Assembly: GCA_017519885.1 (NCBI GenBank)
Contig: JAFWRO010000049.1
Location: forward strand, 20,884 to 84,883
Source: Liminaster sp017519885
GTDB lineage: Bacteria; Bacteroidota; Bacteroidia; Bacteroidales; UBA3663
Reading direction: 5' to 3'
DNA: 64,000 bases
Part shown: positions 35,742 to 46,600 of the stretch, one piece after another
Numbering within the stretch: the first letter of the stretch is position 1
How the letters are laid out: each line of letters starts with the position of its first letter
Position numbers and translations under genes: made by a program
Notes under the pieces: generated by a model
Databases searched by the model: none
Seen by the model: only the letters and a program-made list of their open reading frames with translations
What the model was told of the DNA's origin: nothing

Positions 35742-35976
35742 AAAATGTAATGGGTTAAAGGATGGATAATGGGTCTTGGGGGTGTTCATGATGCTGCAAA
35801 GATAATGATTATTTCGATATTTCGGTAATGTTGCTGGCAAAAAAAAGCATGTCGGTGCACGTTTTTGCCCAATTCTGCTGCCGATGGTGCGAAAATGCGT
35901 GCCAAAAGGCATCCCGATGCTCGTCGGTTCGCTTCCTCCTGGCACGCCACACACATATTATAATAATAAAAAGAGA
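35742..35976 (-). promoter_or_regulatory. Gap with a candidate -7 box for the GH31 gene
   Basis: TATCTTTG on the minus strand at 35804-35797, about 60 bp before the GH31 ATG, has no good TTG at the right distance. The gap otherwise holds GC-rich inverted bits near 35900-35915 but no gene. GH31-GH127 may thus be partly independent of SusCD transcription. Confidence 0.45.
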
Positions 35977-37608
35977 TTAATATCCTGGATTCTGTTTCAG
36001 GTTGCTGTTGGTCAGCATGATCTTGTTCGGTATGGGGTAAAGGTTCTTCGTCGCGTCGCTTGCATCGTGTGAAAACCACGATTTGGTGGTGAATACGCCA
36101 AAGCGAATCAGGTCCTGACGACGACGACCCTCTTGGCAGAACTCCCAGCCTAACTCATCGAGCATACGGCCAAACTTGATATCGGAGCCACCCTCATGCA
36201 CTGTCGAATAGGTATCACGGCGACCATAATCATAGCAGCTGCCTGCATTCAGGTCGGCATCGGTGACCACAGCCTTTGAGGGATTGGCATCAAATGCGCG
36301 CTGACGTACTTCTGTCACCAAGGCACCTGCACCAGGTTTGCCTGCACGCATCAAAGCCTCGGCCTTCATCAGCAGGACATCGGCATAGCGGAATTGTGGC
36401 CAGTCATTGCTCAAACGGTTGGTGATGCCGATTGCATATTCGAACTTACCCCAACGATAGCCTTGATAGGGATACGACTCGTCGATAGAAGGCACTACGT
36501 TCGGATAGTCGAGGGGCACACCCGTGGTGCTCTCGAAGAGCGAGTCGCCTGCATAACTGTACTGCTGGCCGGTGATGTACCAGTCGGCAAGGCGCTGGTC
36601 GTCGGGATCAAAGGTGTCGATGAACTGGGGAATCGCACAGACACCGCCCCAAGGACGAGCCTTGAGCTGATAAGTATCCTGATTCTCGGGAGCAAGAGTG
36701 TACATATGGAAATCGAAAGCATTCCAGTCGGTGACATAAACCTCGTCGAAAGGAAGGCCGAAGATAATCTCCTTGGAGTTTTCGTTCTCGGTGAGGAAGG
36801 GTGCATTGATATCGGACTCAAGGCCATATTCGCCCGAGCTCTTAGCGAAGTTAATAACCTGATCGCAAGCTGCAACGCACTCGTTCCATTGGGCGGTGCC
36901 TGCATATACTTCGGCATTCAGATACATCTTGGCAAGCAGGGTATAGGCTGCCCACTTGTTAAATCGGCCATAATAGTAACCACGTGCCGTCTCGCTCAGG
37001 TTACCGATGTTCTCAGTAATCTCACGTACAATAAAGTCATAGACTTCCTTGCGTGAGGATTGCTGTGGCAGGTTGGTATCCTTAAAGTCAGTCACGATAG
37101 GTACATTGCCATAAAGGTCGCAAAGGATGTAATAGTAGCTGGCGCGCAGCACCTTCAGTTCCGATACGAGTTCGGTCTTGGCATCACCCGTCACTCCAAT
37201 CACACCATCCTCGATCTGCGAGAGCAGACGGTTGCAGGTGTTGATGCCTTCGAACGTACGCTCCCAACCCTGCAGCACACCATCGTCTTCGGTTGTCCAT
37301 ACGTGCTGGTGCCAACGCTTATAGATGTAGCCATCGACCCAACCGATACCCAAGCGAGCTGGAATAACATCCTGATCGGCACAAAGTTCCTCAGAACGTA
37401 CAACGCCGTTCCAAAGCAGCATGGTCTGACGCCAGGGTATATAGGCGGCATTGACCAGATAGCTGATGTCAGCATCGTTCGTTGGACTATACTTCTCCGA
37501 CACCACCTGTGAGTAGCTCTCGTCGAGCAGTTCGGTACATGCCGTGTTTCCCACCATGGTCGTAGCTGCCAAAACGCCAAGCGACCAAATCTTTATATTT
37601 GTTTTCAT
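35977..37608 (-). CDS. SusD/RagB-family surface glycan-binding lipoprotein
   Basis: 543 residues. The lipoprotein signal ends at NTAC (cysteine 24) followed by TELLDE. The SusD pattern is clear: an N-terminal helical TPR region (SYLVNAAYIPWR, WERTFEGINTCNRLL, SELKVLRASYYYILCDLYGNVPIV) and the C-terminal RYADVLLMKAEALMRAG and EFCQEGRRRQDLIRFG motifs. It binds glycan at the outer membrane as the lid of the adjacent SusC transporter. Its gene starts 15 bp after the SusC stop on the same strand. Confidence 0.93.
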   Translation of the reverse strand: MKTNIKIWSLGVLAATTMVGNTACTELLDESYSQVVSEKYSPTNDADISYLVNAAYIPWRQTMLLWNGVVRSEELCADQDVIPARLGIGWVDGYIYKRWHQHVWTTEDDGVLQGWERTFEGINTCNRLLSQIEDGVIGVTGDAKTELVSELKVLRASYYYILCDLYGNVPIVTDFKDTNLPQQSSRKEVYDFIVREITENIGNLSETARGYYYGRFNKWAAYTLLAKMYLNAEVYAGTAQWNECVAACDQVINFAKSSGEYGLESDINAPFLTENENSKEIIFGLPFDEVYVTDWNAFDFHMYTLAPENQDTYQLKARPWGGVCAIPQFIDTFDPDDQRLADWYITGQQYSYAGDSLFESTTGVPLDYPNVVPSIDESYPYQGYRWGKFEYAIGITNRLSNDWPQFRYADVLLMKAEALMRAGKPGAGALVTEVRQRAFDANPSKAVVTDADLNAGSCYDYGRRDTYSTVHEGGSDIKFGRMLDELGWEFCQEGRRRQDLIRFGVFTTKSWFSHDASDATKNLYPIPNKIMLTNSNLKQNPGY

Positions 37609-37623
37609 TGTTGTGATATCTAT

Positions 37624-40572
37624 TTAGAATTTGACGTTAAGACCTATTGTGAACGAACGCGTACTGGGGTAGCGGAAGCGGGTGTCGTAACCTGGTGTCA
37701 AGCCATCGGTGCTGACTTCAGGATCGATGCCCTTGTAGCCGGTGAAGGTGAATGCGTTGAGAACCGAGCCATAGAGACGAAGGCTCTTGACGTACTTGCC
37801 GAGGGCACCAAAGTTGTAGCCCAACGAAATGTTGTCAATCTTCCAGTAGTCGCCATCTTCAACGTAATAGCTGTTGAACTCTGGCTCCACCTCCTTGCTG
37901 AGGGTATGCTTACCGAAGACGAGGTCGCTTACCGAAGTCAGACGGTTCTCGAAACGGCTGTTCTTGGTGTTCTCGTAGTTCATACGAGCACTGTTGATGA
38001 GCTGGAAGTCGAAGGCGCCACGCATGGTGATACCAAGATCCCATCCCTTGTAGGTGAAGGTGTTGTTCCAGCCAGCATAGTAGTTGGGCAGACCATTGCC
38101 AATCACTTTCTTGTCATCGGCAGCATGGGTGAAGTCGGTATAGTTCACGAGGTTGCCATTGCGATCTTCATAGATCCAGCGGCCTTCATCATCGACGTCT
38201 ACAACCTTGAATCCCCAGAAGTTGCCGATACTCTCGCCTACCTGTACGCGGTGTGAGTCGGTCACCTGTCCCGAATACTCCACCTGACCGGTGTTGAAGT
38301 AGTCATACTCAGTCTTAAATACCGAACCATTGAGGCTCACAAGCTCGTTCTTGTTGTAAGAGAATGTGACAGTGGTGTTCCATTCGAACGACTTGGAGCG
38401 ATAAGCGACGGCATTGATCAGAATCTCGACACCACGGTTACGCATCGTACCGCCATTGGCGATGGTGGTGTTGTAGAGATTTGGTGGCGTAGGTACGGCA
38501 TACTCATAAATCAGGCCGTCCACGTCGCGGTTGTAGAAGTCGATGGTACCAGAGAGGCGGCTGTCGAGTACGGCCCAGTCGATACCAATGTTGGTCTCCT
38601 TCTTCTCCTCCCACTTGAGGTCGGGGTTCGCATTGGAAGCAGGAACGATAGTCTGGATCCACGAGCCATTTGAATAAGCATACGAACCATACTTGAGCAT
38701 AGCCACACCGAGGAACGAACGACTGGGCTGCGAACCCGTGACGCCATATCCGGCACGAAGTTTGAGGTCATTGAGCCAGGAGATGTTCTTCATGAACTTC
38801 TCTTCGGTCAGACGCCAACCGAGGGAGACAGAAGGGAAGAGACCCCAGGCATTATCGGTGCCCCAAAGCTGGCTGGCACCTTCATAGCGGAGTGCACCCA
38901 TCAGGAGATAGCGGTTGCGCCAAGCGTAGGTGGCACGTCCGAAGAAACCGATGAGGTTGGTAGTAGCCTTAGACGAACTCATGCCTGCTAGGCCATCCTT
39001 CAAGGCCGAACCGATACCGATGTTGTGCCAACCGCCGAAGTAATCGTCCTGGAAACCATAGTTGTTCACATAGACTTCCTCGTAGTCGGTCTCGTTGTAG
39101 CTGTAGCCGCCGAGCACAGAGAACTTGTGGCCATTGATCTCTTTTTCATAGCGTGCTGTGAGTTCGAGAAGTTTCTCCATGCTTGTGCTAGCTGTGATGG
39201 TAGTCCATCCTGACAAGCCATCGCGCAGGCTCGAGATATGCTCAAGGGTCTCGCTGTAACCATTGTTATAGTTTTGGCGCTCGTAGGAACCTACTGCCTG
39301 AAGCGTGAGGTCACGAATGGGATTGTAGGTGATGCTACCATTCATGCGAAGTGTGGTACGCTTGCGGTTGCCATCCACCTCGTAGATCTTCGAAACAGGG
39401 TTCTCATACTCGAACTTCGAAGTATTTTCATACCAGCTGCCATCTTCGTTCTTGACAGGCTCGGTAGGATTACGACGGGTGGCCTGGCTGAAGATATAGC
39501 CGTCATAGCCTCCGCTACCAGTATTGTTGGCCTCGGTCTTCTTGCCGAGAATACCGAACTTGAGCTTCACCTTGTCATCGAAAAGCCGATGGTTGATTTC
39601 AGCGCGTCCTTGGAACGAATCGAAATTCGAACGCTTGAGAATACCCTGACGCTGCGAAATGTTGATGTTGGCAATATAGTTGGTCTTTGTGTTTCCACCC
39701 ATGGCCGTGATGTTATGGACATGAGAGACCGGCACTCGGGTAATTTCGTCTTGCCAATCGGTGTCAAAACCCTTGTTCTGATCGGGATAGAGAGCAGCAT
39801 ACTCGCTGGCGTTCAGCATCTCAAGTTTCTTGGCAATGGTCGAAGTGCTGATGTAGCCATTGTACTCCACCGAATTGATGTCAGTACCCTTGGCTGCCTT
39901 GGTGGTGATGAGGATAACGCCGTTGGTGCCGCGCGTACCATAGATGGCAGCTGCCGAACCGTCCTTCAAAACATCGATGCTCTCGACATCCTCAGGGGCA
40001 ACGGTGCTGAAGTCTCCCGGGATACCATCGATGAGGATGAGCGGGTTGGTGTTGGCACCACCAATGGTATTGGTACCACGCAGGCGCAACTGGGTGCCAC
40101 CTGAGGGATCACCACTTGGATTGGTGATGGCAAGACCTGCTACCTTGCCTTGGATGAGCTGTCCAACGTCCTTGACCGAACCCTTGACGAAGTTGTCAGC
40201 CTTCACGCTGGCCACCGAGCTGGTGACATCGCCCTTACGCTGGGTACCATAACCGATGAGCACCACTTCGTCGAGCAGCTGATTGTCTTCGTGCAGGATG
40301 ACCTTGACTGTCTTCTTTCCTTCCGTGGCGACCTCTTGTGTGGCATAGCCGATGAAAGAAATGACGAGGACAGGATTGGCCTTGGGAGATTCAAGCACAA
40401 ACTTGCCATCGAGGTCCGTGATGGTACCGATGGTCGGATTGTCTTTCAGGATGACGGTGGCACCCGGAACGGTTTCACCCATCTGATCCTCTACTTCGCC
40501 CGTAACTGTGTGTTGGGCGAATGCCGTAAATGAAACGCTTAGCAACGTAAGCAATGACAATAGATGTTTCAT
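37624..40572 (-). CDS. SusC/RagA-family TonB-dependent outer-membrane transporter
   Basis: 982 residues with a signal peptide (to SFTAFAQ). An N-terminal CarboxypepD_reg-like domain (HTVTGEVEDQMGETVPGATVILKDNPTIG) is followed by the TonB-box/plug opening LLDEVVLIGYGTQRKGDVTSS, the plug (about 120-230) and a 22-strand barrel ending in the aromatic TIGLNVKF. It imports oligosaccharides produced by the PUL surface enzymes, working with the SusD protein encoded downstream. Expression is probably controlled by the AraC-type membrane regulator upstream on the same strand. Confidence 0.95.
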   Translation of the reverse strand: MKHLLSLLTLLSVSFTAFAQHTVTGEVEDQMGETVPGATVILKDNPTIGTITDLDGKFVLESPKANPVLVISFIGYATQEVATEGKKTVKVILHEDNQLLDEVVLIGYGTQRKGDVTSSVASVKADNFVKGSVKDVGQLIQGKVAGLAITNPSGDPSGGTQLRLRGTNTIGGANTNPLILIDGIPGDFSTVAPEDVESIDVLKDGSAAAIYGTRGTNGVILITTKAAKGTDINSVEYNGYISTSTIAKKLEMLNASEYAALYPDQNKGFDTDWQDEITRVPVSHVHNITAMGGNTKTNYIANINISQRQGILKRSNFDSFQGRAEINHRLFDDKVKLKFGILGKKTEANNTGSGGYDGYIFSQATRRNPTEPVKNEDGSWYENTSKFEYENPVSKIYEVDGNRKRTTLRMNGSITYNPIRDLTLQAVGSYERQNYNNGYSETLEHISSLRDGLSGWTTITASTSMEKLLELTARYEKEINGHKFSVLGGYSYNETDYEEVYVNNYGFQDDYFGGWHNIGIGSALKDGLAGMSSSKATTNLIGFFGRATYAWRNRYLLMGALRYEGASQLWGTDNAWGLFPSVSLGWRLTEEKFMKNISWLNDLKLRAGYGVTGSQPSRSFLGVAMLKYGSYAYSNGSWIQTIVPASNANPDLKWEEKKETNIGIDWAVLDSRLSGTIDFYNRDVDGLIYEYAVPTPPNLYNTTIANGGTMRNRGVEILINAVAYRSKSFEWNTTVTFSYNKNELVSLNGSVFKTEYDYFNTGQVEYSGQVTDSHRVQVGESIGNFWGFKVVDVDDEGRWIYEDRNGNLVNYTDFTHAADDKKVIGNGLPNYYAGWNNTFTYKGWDLGITMRGAFDFQLINSARMNYENTKNSRFENRLTSVSDLVFGKHTLSKEVEPEFNSYYVEDGDYWKIDNISLGYNFGALGKYVKSLRLYGSVLNAFTFTGYKGIDPEVSTDGLTPGYDTRFRYPSTRSFTIGLNVKF

Positions 40573-40660
40573 TCTTGTGATTGTGGTAAGTTTAAATTAT
40601 TATTATATGTGGTTGGGTAGTCTGACGTCCTAGCAAATTGTTTTTCATCGTTTGGTGCGG

Positions 40661-40668
40661 CAAAGATA
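40661..40668 (-). promoter_or_regulatory. -7 box of the second-PUL SusC gene
   Basis: TATCTTTG read on the minus strand, 88 bp before the SusC ATG. The expected TTG upstream box is missing or misplaced (nearest candidates are 10 or 24 bp away), as is common at activator-dependent PUL promoters. Confidence 0.55.
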
Positions 40669-40716
40669 GAGGGAATGACAAACTCGCACGGCCAAAATTG
40701 CGCACAAATAGGCATA

Positions 40717-40760
40717 AAATTGGGGCGAAAACCGTTTTTGTACGATTTTCGCCCCAATTT
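40717..40760 (-). terminator. Strong hairpin after the PUL regulator gene
   Basis: AAATTGGGGCGAAAA (40717-40731) pairs perfectly with TTTTCGCCCCAATTT (40746-40760), a 15-bp stem 16 bp after the regulator stop. It separates the regulator transcript from the SusC promoter. Confidence 0.75.
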
Positions 40761-40776
40761 GAATCATTCTTACCCC

Positions 40777-43608
40777 CTATTCGCCTTCAATTTTAGTTCC
40801 AAGCACTTCCTTCCGATAGTCTGTAGGTGTCATTCCGAACTCTTTCTTAAAGCAAGAAGTGAAATACTTGCGGTCGCTATAGCCCAGCGAAATGGCAATC
40901 TCTGTGACATTGCGATCCTTGTCCTGCAACCACAGCTGTGCCTGGCGCATCTTCTGTATTCGGATGAAATCGAGCGGAGATTTGCCCGACACACTCTTCA
41001 ACTTTCGGCTCAAGGTGGACTTGGAGACATTCACGGCTGCTGCCAGTTCTTCCACACCGAAGTCTGACTCCTCCAAATGCTCCATCACTGCTTGTTTCAC
41101 TTTGGCAAGAAAGGCCTGGTCGAGTTCCAGAAACTCACTCTCAGGCAACCGTTCGGCAGACGGCGTATCGTCCTTGATATAGTTGCGCATGGCCAGCATC
41201 TCGCGACTGTCGCTCCACATCTGCTCGTTCTTCTTCTCGTCGCTGCGATGCACCCACCATATCAATGCCGCCAATGACATCAGAACCAGCAGACAATAGA
41301 GGACGTAAGCTGTCGTCGACTCATAGAAGGCTGGCAGACGTTCGAATTCAAGTAGGGAGACAGGCGTGCTCCACAATCCATTGCAGTCGGTGGCTTTCGC
41401 TTCAAAGGTGTAGTGTCCCTTTCCCAACTGGTTATAGAATGCCGAGTTCTCACCACCCACCATGTATTTCCACTCTGTGTCGAACCCGTTGAGCCGATAC
41501 GCATAGCGGACGTGAGACACATTGAAATGATCGAGCGAAGAGAGGAAGATCTCAAGGTCTTTGTCATCGGGCTTGAGTGTGATGTGGGTGGTATTCTGAC
41601 GCTGTACAAGAGTGTCGAAACACAACGAATGTTTCATTACCTGCACATCAGTGACATGGGGAATCACCACGTCGCTCTTGCGGTCGAGACTATTGCTTGG
41701 AGTGAAACGCATCACTCCTGGAATGCCTCCGAAATAGATTTGCCCTGCCTTGTCCTTCATGGTCGATGTGGGCAGAAAACGAGTCAGCGGAATACCGATG
41801 TCGTTGGTCTTGAAGATGCGGCAGGCATCATTGCGTGGATTGTATTCCAGAATCCGCTGGTTGGTTTCTACCCAAAGGTGTCCATAGTTGTCGTCCTGTA
41901 GCTGGTTCACACGGTCTCCGTTCAGTCCGATCTGTTCGCTAAAATCCTCGATGATGTGCTGCCGCGGTTCATAGCGGAATACGCGTCCCAACTGGGTACC
42001 CATCCACAAATAACCATCGGGCATGATACAGAATGCCGACAGGGGTTGACCTATCTCGTGGCGTTCGTATTGCGTGTCGCTACAGAAGTCATAGAGTTGT
42101 CCTTCTATGATGGCGACCCAAATGTGACCATGCTCATCGCTCTTGATAGTCGATGCATAGCCGAAACGTGGGTAACTGGCCAATGGTCGGAGTGTAGTGG
42201 CGTCGAACACGTAGAGCCCAAGATTGGTGCCCACCCAAAGACGTTGTGCGGCATCTTCGAGAATTTGAGTCACAAACTCCTCGGAATGTGCTTGTGCCGT
42301 AAGATCAAGATCTGCTGCTAGATGCATCGTGGCACCTTGGCGCGTCAGTCGATAAACGTGCATCTTCGTGTCGTGGTTCACCCAAACGCCTTCAGTTGCG
42401 GGCGCGATGACACGTCCCTTGTCCAACTCTACTGGAGCAATCTGCTGACAGTCGGTGTAAAGCACCACCCGACCCGTCTCAAGATGTACCAGACACAGAC
42501 CCGTACGCTCTTGAAAGACCCACCACCAGCTATCACCGGCATCGGCCATCGCCATCACAGCGGCATTGAACATCACTCGAGAGGATAAGGACTGTAATGG
42601 GATATAGTCGAAGGCGTTGGCCTTGGGACGCAGCATGTAGTTCATGCAGTCGAAAGCCGCCACCATCGTGTAGAGACTATCGCACCATACACTTGCCAGC
42701 ATATGGTATTTTGGTGTTTCCTCCAACGAACTATATACCATCGTCAGACGTTTTCCTTCCTCCCTCCGATATGCTTTCAGTCCCACCGTATTAAGGATCC
42801 AAATGATTCCGTCATAGGGGCTCTGCTTCAACGTATAGGCCCACCATCCTATCGGCGAATCACATGGATAGGAATCGAAGTGGAATTCCTCGTCTTTTAC
42901 TTCTAAATGAATGACGTCACCCGATGCGTCTAAGAGCCATAGTCCATCTTCCTGCTTGTCGGTATCAAGATAGGTAATCCTATCGGACCCAACCGGCAGG
43001 TCTATCTGACGGAGGCTATCGCATGCAAGATCGATGCAAAACAGCGTGCGGTCGTTGAACGAAGCAAAGACTTTCCCCTGATAGACGGCAGAACCGAAGA
43101 TACCGATTTCGTTGCCCGCCTGGTCCACGCGATAATATTCCTTAAGCGGAACACCCTGGTTGTTGGTTCGGGTGATGCGGGTTCGACTTTGCACAATAAA
43201 TCCCTCTTCAGTAGGCAAAAGCTGGTTGATGCGTTCTCCTTCCCAGCGTTCGGGAACCAGCGCCCGGATGGTATAGTCGGCCTTGTCGAGCCAATAGAGT
43301 CCATTGTCCGAACCCAACCAAAGATGCCCGTCGTGATCTTCGGACATACATCCGATTACCCTATCCTGTGCTTGAAGAAAACCGGGACGGAATATCTGAA
43401 GCTGATATCCGTCATCACGGCACAAACCATTTACCGTGCCATACCATAGATATCCTTCCGAGTCGCGAAAGACAGAATGGATGGCACTGACGGGCAACTG
43501 GTTCTGTGTTGCTAGCGTGCGATACTCATACGCCGAAGTTACTGCCGTCAGTTCGCCAGGAACCGACAGCAGCAACAACAAGGCAAGGATTGGGAGCAAT
43601 TGCTTCAT
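40777..43608 (-). CDS. Membrane-spanning one-component regulator: beta-propeller sensor plus AraC HTH, no kinase
   Basis: 943 residues from the ATG at 43608, which begins the signal peptide MKQLLPILALLLLLSVPGELTA. The periplasmic part has many propeller repeats (GYLWYGTVNGLCRDD, GHLWLGSDNGLYWLD, QRLWVGTNLGLYVFD, GYLWMGTQLGRVFRY, GHLWVETNQRILEYN) and a Y_Y_Y-type domain (YAYRLNGFDTEWKYMVGGENSAFYNQLGKGHYTFEAKATD). One membrane helix follows (about 761-784). After a linker of some 55 residues comes an AraC-type HTH (about 839-943: GVEELAAAVNVSKSTLSRKLKSVSGKSPLDF, then TEIAISLGYSDRKYFTSCFKKEFG). HisKA, HATPase and receiver domains of classical hybrid sensors are absent. It probably binds a PUL oligosaccharide and activates the SusCD genes directly. 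Confidence 0.88.
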   Translation of the reverse strand: MKQLLPILALLLLLSVPGELTAVTSAYEYRTLATQNQLPVSAIHSVFRDSEGYLWYGTVNGLCRDDGYQLQIFRPGFLQAQDRVIGCMSEDHDGHLWLGSDNGLYWLDKADYTIRALVPERWEGERINQLLPTEEGFIVQSRTRITRTNNQGVPLKEYYRVDQAGNEIGIFGSAVYQGKVFASFNDRTLFCIDLACDSLRQIDLPVGSDRITYLDTDKQEDGLWLLDASGDVIHLEVKDEEFHFDSYPCDSPIGWWAYTLKQSPYDGIIWILNTVGLKAYRREEGKRLTMVYSSLEETPKYHMLASVWCDSLYTMVAAFDCMNYMLRPKANAFDYIPLQSLSSRVMFNAAVMAMADAGDSWWWVFQERTGLCLVHLETGRVVLYTDCQQIAPVELDKGRVIAPATEGVWVNHDTKMHVYRLTRQGATMHLAADLDLTAQAHSEEFVTQILEDAAQRLWVGTNLGLYVFDATTLRPLASYPRFGYASTIKSDEHGHIWVAIIEGQLYDFCSDTQYERHEIGQPLSAFCIMPDGYLWMGTQLGRVFRYEPRQHIIEDFSEQIGLNGDRVNQLQDDNYGHLWVETNQRILEYNPRNDACRIFKTNDIGIPLTRFLPTSTMKDKAGQIYFGGIPGVMRFTPSNSLDRKSDVVIPHVTDVQVMKHSLCFDTLVQRQNTTHITLKPDDKDLEIFLSSLDHFNVSHVRYAYRLNGFDTEWKYMVGGENSAFYNQLGKGHYTFEAKATDCNGLWSTPVSLLEFERLPAFYESTTAYVLYCLLVLMSLAALIWWVHRSDEKKNEQMWSDSREMLAMRNYIKDDTPSAERLPESEFLELDQAFLAKVKQAVMEHLEESDFGVEELAAAVNVSKSTLSRKLKSVSGKSPLDFIRIQKMRQAQLWLQDKDRNVTEIAISLGYSDRKYFTSCFKKEFGMTPTDYRKEVLGTKIEGE

Positions 43609-43656
43609 GATGCTAAACGGACGCATAGAAGGGGAGCGAAGAGCCAGGGCAACCGC

Positions 43657-46600
43657 CTATCGGAGCCTGCAAGGAATGAGGGTAAAGGTGAAGCGGCGGT
43701 CGGCATACTTGACAAAGTACTCTTCGCGCGGGAGGGCACCCCAACTGTTGACACAGCCCAGACCCATCTGCTTCTGGTCGATGCAGAGGTTGGTGATGGG
43801 ACTCGGATCGACATCGGGCGAATGGAGGTTGCGCTTCTCGAAGCCCTCGTCGAGGCTCTCAATGGTGTAGTGGAGTGCTGAAGCCGAGAAGGGCTCGTCG
43901 GCCACCACCATCACACCGCGTCCTGTTGCATCGGTGACGCGCCACCAGCGCAGATCGACGTGATTGCCGTTCTCCTGCGGGCGGATGTAGGGGTAGAACT
44001 CCTGAGTAACTGTGCTCTCGTAGATGCCCAGATTCTCGGAGTCCTTGCGATCGCAATAGGTCTCGACGGGACCACGGCCATAGTATTTGATCAACTCCAT
44101 ACTCTCAGGCATCGGCAACTGCATACCGAAACGGAAGAGGTCGCTCGCCTCAGTACTGCGTTCACCCTCAGCGATAGGAGCATCGCGCGGCGAGATGCGC
44201 TGGAAACGTACACGATCGACACGCCGCTGCTGGGCAGGGTCGACAGTCATCTTCTCGTCCACACGCACTGCGCCTTCTCCATCGATGGTATAGGTGAGCG
44301 CAAGACGGACGGCTACCGACTCAATCTCAAGCACGGTGCGAACCTCACAACCTTCCTCCGCCTCGTCGAACTCGAACGACACGAGGCGAAGCTCGGGGTT
44401 GTTCCAAGCAGCATACTTGCGCTGCAAGTTGGCACCAAAGTCGTTGTCGGTGGGTGCACGCCAGAAGTTGGGCTTAAACTGTGCACCTTCGGCAAGCAGT
44501 TTCACACCATTGGCCTCATAGCGGTCGATGAGTCCCGTCTGCTTGTCGAAGCCTACCACGAAATGCTGACCGGAGATGGTGAGCCGGTCGGCGGTCTCGT
44601 TGTGGGTCAGAGTTATCGGAGTATTCGGATTGCTCCGATAACTGCAAGCCACCGGTCCGGTGAGCGCGAGCTGCTGATGTGCCATCACGCTTCCTGCCTT
44701 GAGCAGGGGTTCGCTTCGCTTGAGCACATATTTCACATTGAGGAGCCACTCGGCACAATCGTCCACCTCGTCGAGCGGGATGGTCACAAGGGCCTTCTGC
44801 TGCGGAGCTGCCTTGATCTGACCCACCGTACCGGTGCAGACTGCCTCACCATTGCGGAGCAGTTCCCACTCCATACGGTAGTTCGAAAGGTCGCGGAAAC
44901 GATATTCGTTCAGAATTTCGAGAGTAACAGAACCTTTTGAACCCTTCGAACCCTCCAAACCTTTCGAACCCTCCACTATGCTTGTCCAGATGTTCTGGTA
45001 GTAATAGCCCACCTCATACATATGCGGATTGGGCTTGCGGTCGGGTGAGATGAGACCATTGTCGCAGAAGTTACCGTCGTGCTGGTCAGTGGTATTGAAG
45101 TCGCCGCCATATGCCCAGATCTGGCGACCCTTGCTGTTGGTCCAGCGCAAGCTCTGGTCGACAAAGTCCCAAATGAAGCCGCCTTGCAGCTTGGGGTACT
45201 GGCGGTAGAGGTCCCAATATTCCTTGAATCCACCTTCGGAGTTACCCATGGCATGGGCATATTCGCACTGGATGAAAGGCTTGATGTTGGCATCATTCCT
45301 GCCATAGGCTTCGGAGAAAGCGTAATCGGCGTACATGGGACAGAAGATGTCGGTCTTGGCATCCTGCTGCGATACGACACCATCGCTGATGCCGCGCACT
45401 GCACCTTCGTACTGCACGAGGCGCGAAGGATCGTCGGCCTTGATCCAGTCGTAGGCATCGGCAAAGTTGGGTCCATAGCCTGCCTCGTTGCCAAGACTCC
45501 AGAAGATGATGGACGGGTGGTTGAACTGTGCCTGCACATTGCGCTGGTTACGTTCGAGGTGTGCCAGGTGATAGCCGGGATGTTTGGCCAAGGTCTTTTC
45601 GCCATAGCCCATACCGTGGCTCTCGATGTTGGCTTCGGCCACAACATAGAGGCCATACTCGTCGCAGAGGTCGTACCAATAGGGATCGTCGGGATAGTGA
45701 CAGGTGCGCACTGCGTTGAGGTTGAACTGCTTCATGATCTGCACGTCCTGCAGCATGCGGTCGCGGCTGACCACGTAGCCTCCGTCGGGGTCGAGCTCGT
45801 GGCGGTCGGCACCCTTGATGAGGATGGATTGGCCATTGATGTGAACCTGTGCGTCCTTGACTTCAATCTTGCGGAAACCTACGCGGACAGGTACCACCTG
45901 AAGCACCTTACCGGAGGCATCGGTGAGGGTGGCACGCAAGGTATAGAGGTTGGGCGTCTCGGCAGTCCACTTGAGCGGATTGTCCACGATGAACATCACG
46001 GGCTTGCCCGTAGCTATGCCATCGACCACGACCTTGCCCTGGCGGTCGAGGAGTTCAAGCTTCACCTTGCCGCCCGTGGTCTTGACATCGACGTTGAGGA
46101 TGCCGTTGGTGTAGGTGGCATCGAGGTCAGGAGTGACGCGGATGTCGCTGATGTGCTGACGGGGCTGAGCGAAGAGCCAGCTGTCGCGGCAGATGCCTGC
46201 ATAGCGGAAGAAGTCCTGGTCCTCGAGGTAGGTGCCGTCGCACCAGCGGAACATCTGAATGGCGATGAGGGCCTTCTTGCCGGGAACGACATAGCGGGTG
46301 AGGTCGAACTCGGCAGAGAGTTTCGAGTCCTCGCTATATCCCACAAAGCGGCCGTTGACCCATAGGTACATGCAGCTCGAAGCCGAGCCGATGTGCAGGA
46401 TGACCTGCTGACCTTTCCAGTCGGCAGGAATCATGACCTCATGACGATAGTAGCCCACGTGGTTATTGTCGGCGGGCACAAACGGCGGGGTATTCTCATG
46501 CTGGCGAGCCCAGGCATAGGCAATGTTGGTGTACTGCGGGTCACCGTAGCCATAGAGTTCCCAGCATCCGGGCACGGGGATGGTCTTCCAGTCGGCGTCG

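Noticed and set aside
35742..35954. N-terminal extension of the second GH31 protein
   Set aside because: It lacks a signal peptide and runs across the -7 box at 35797-35804.
40777..43608. Kinase-less regulator as a frameshifted hybrid sensor
   Set aside because: No HisKA, HATPase or receiver motifs are visible in any frame nearby, and the frame is intact from signal peptide to HTH.
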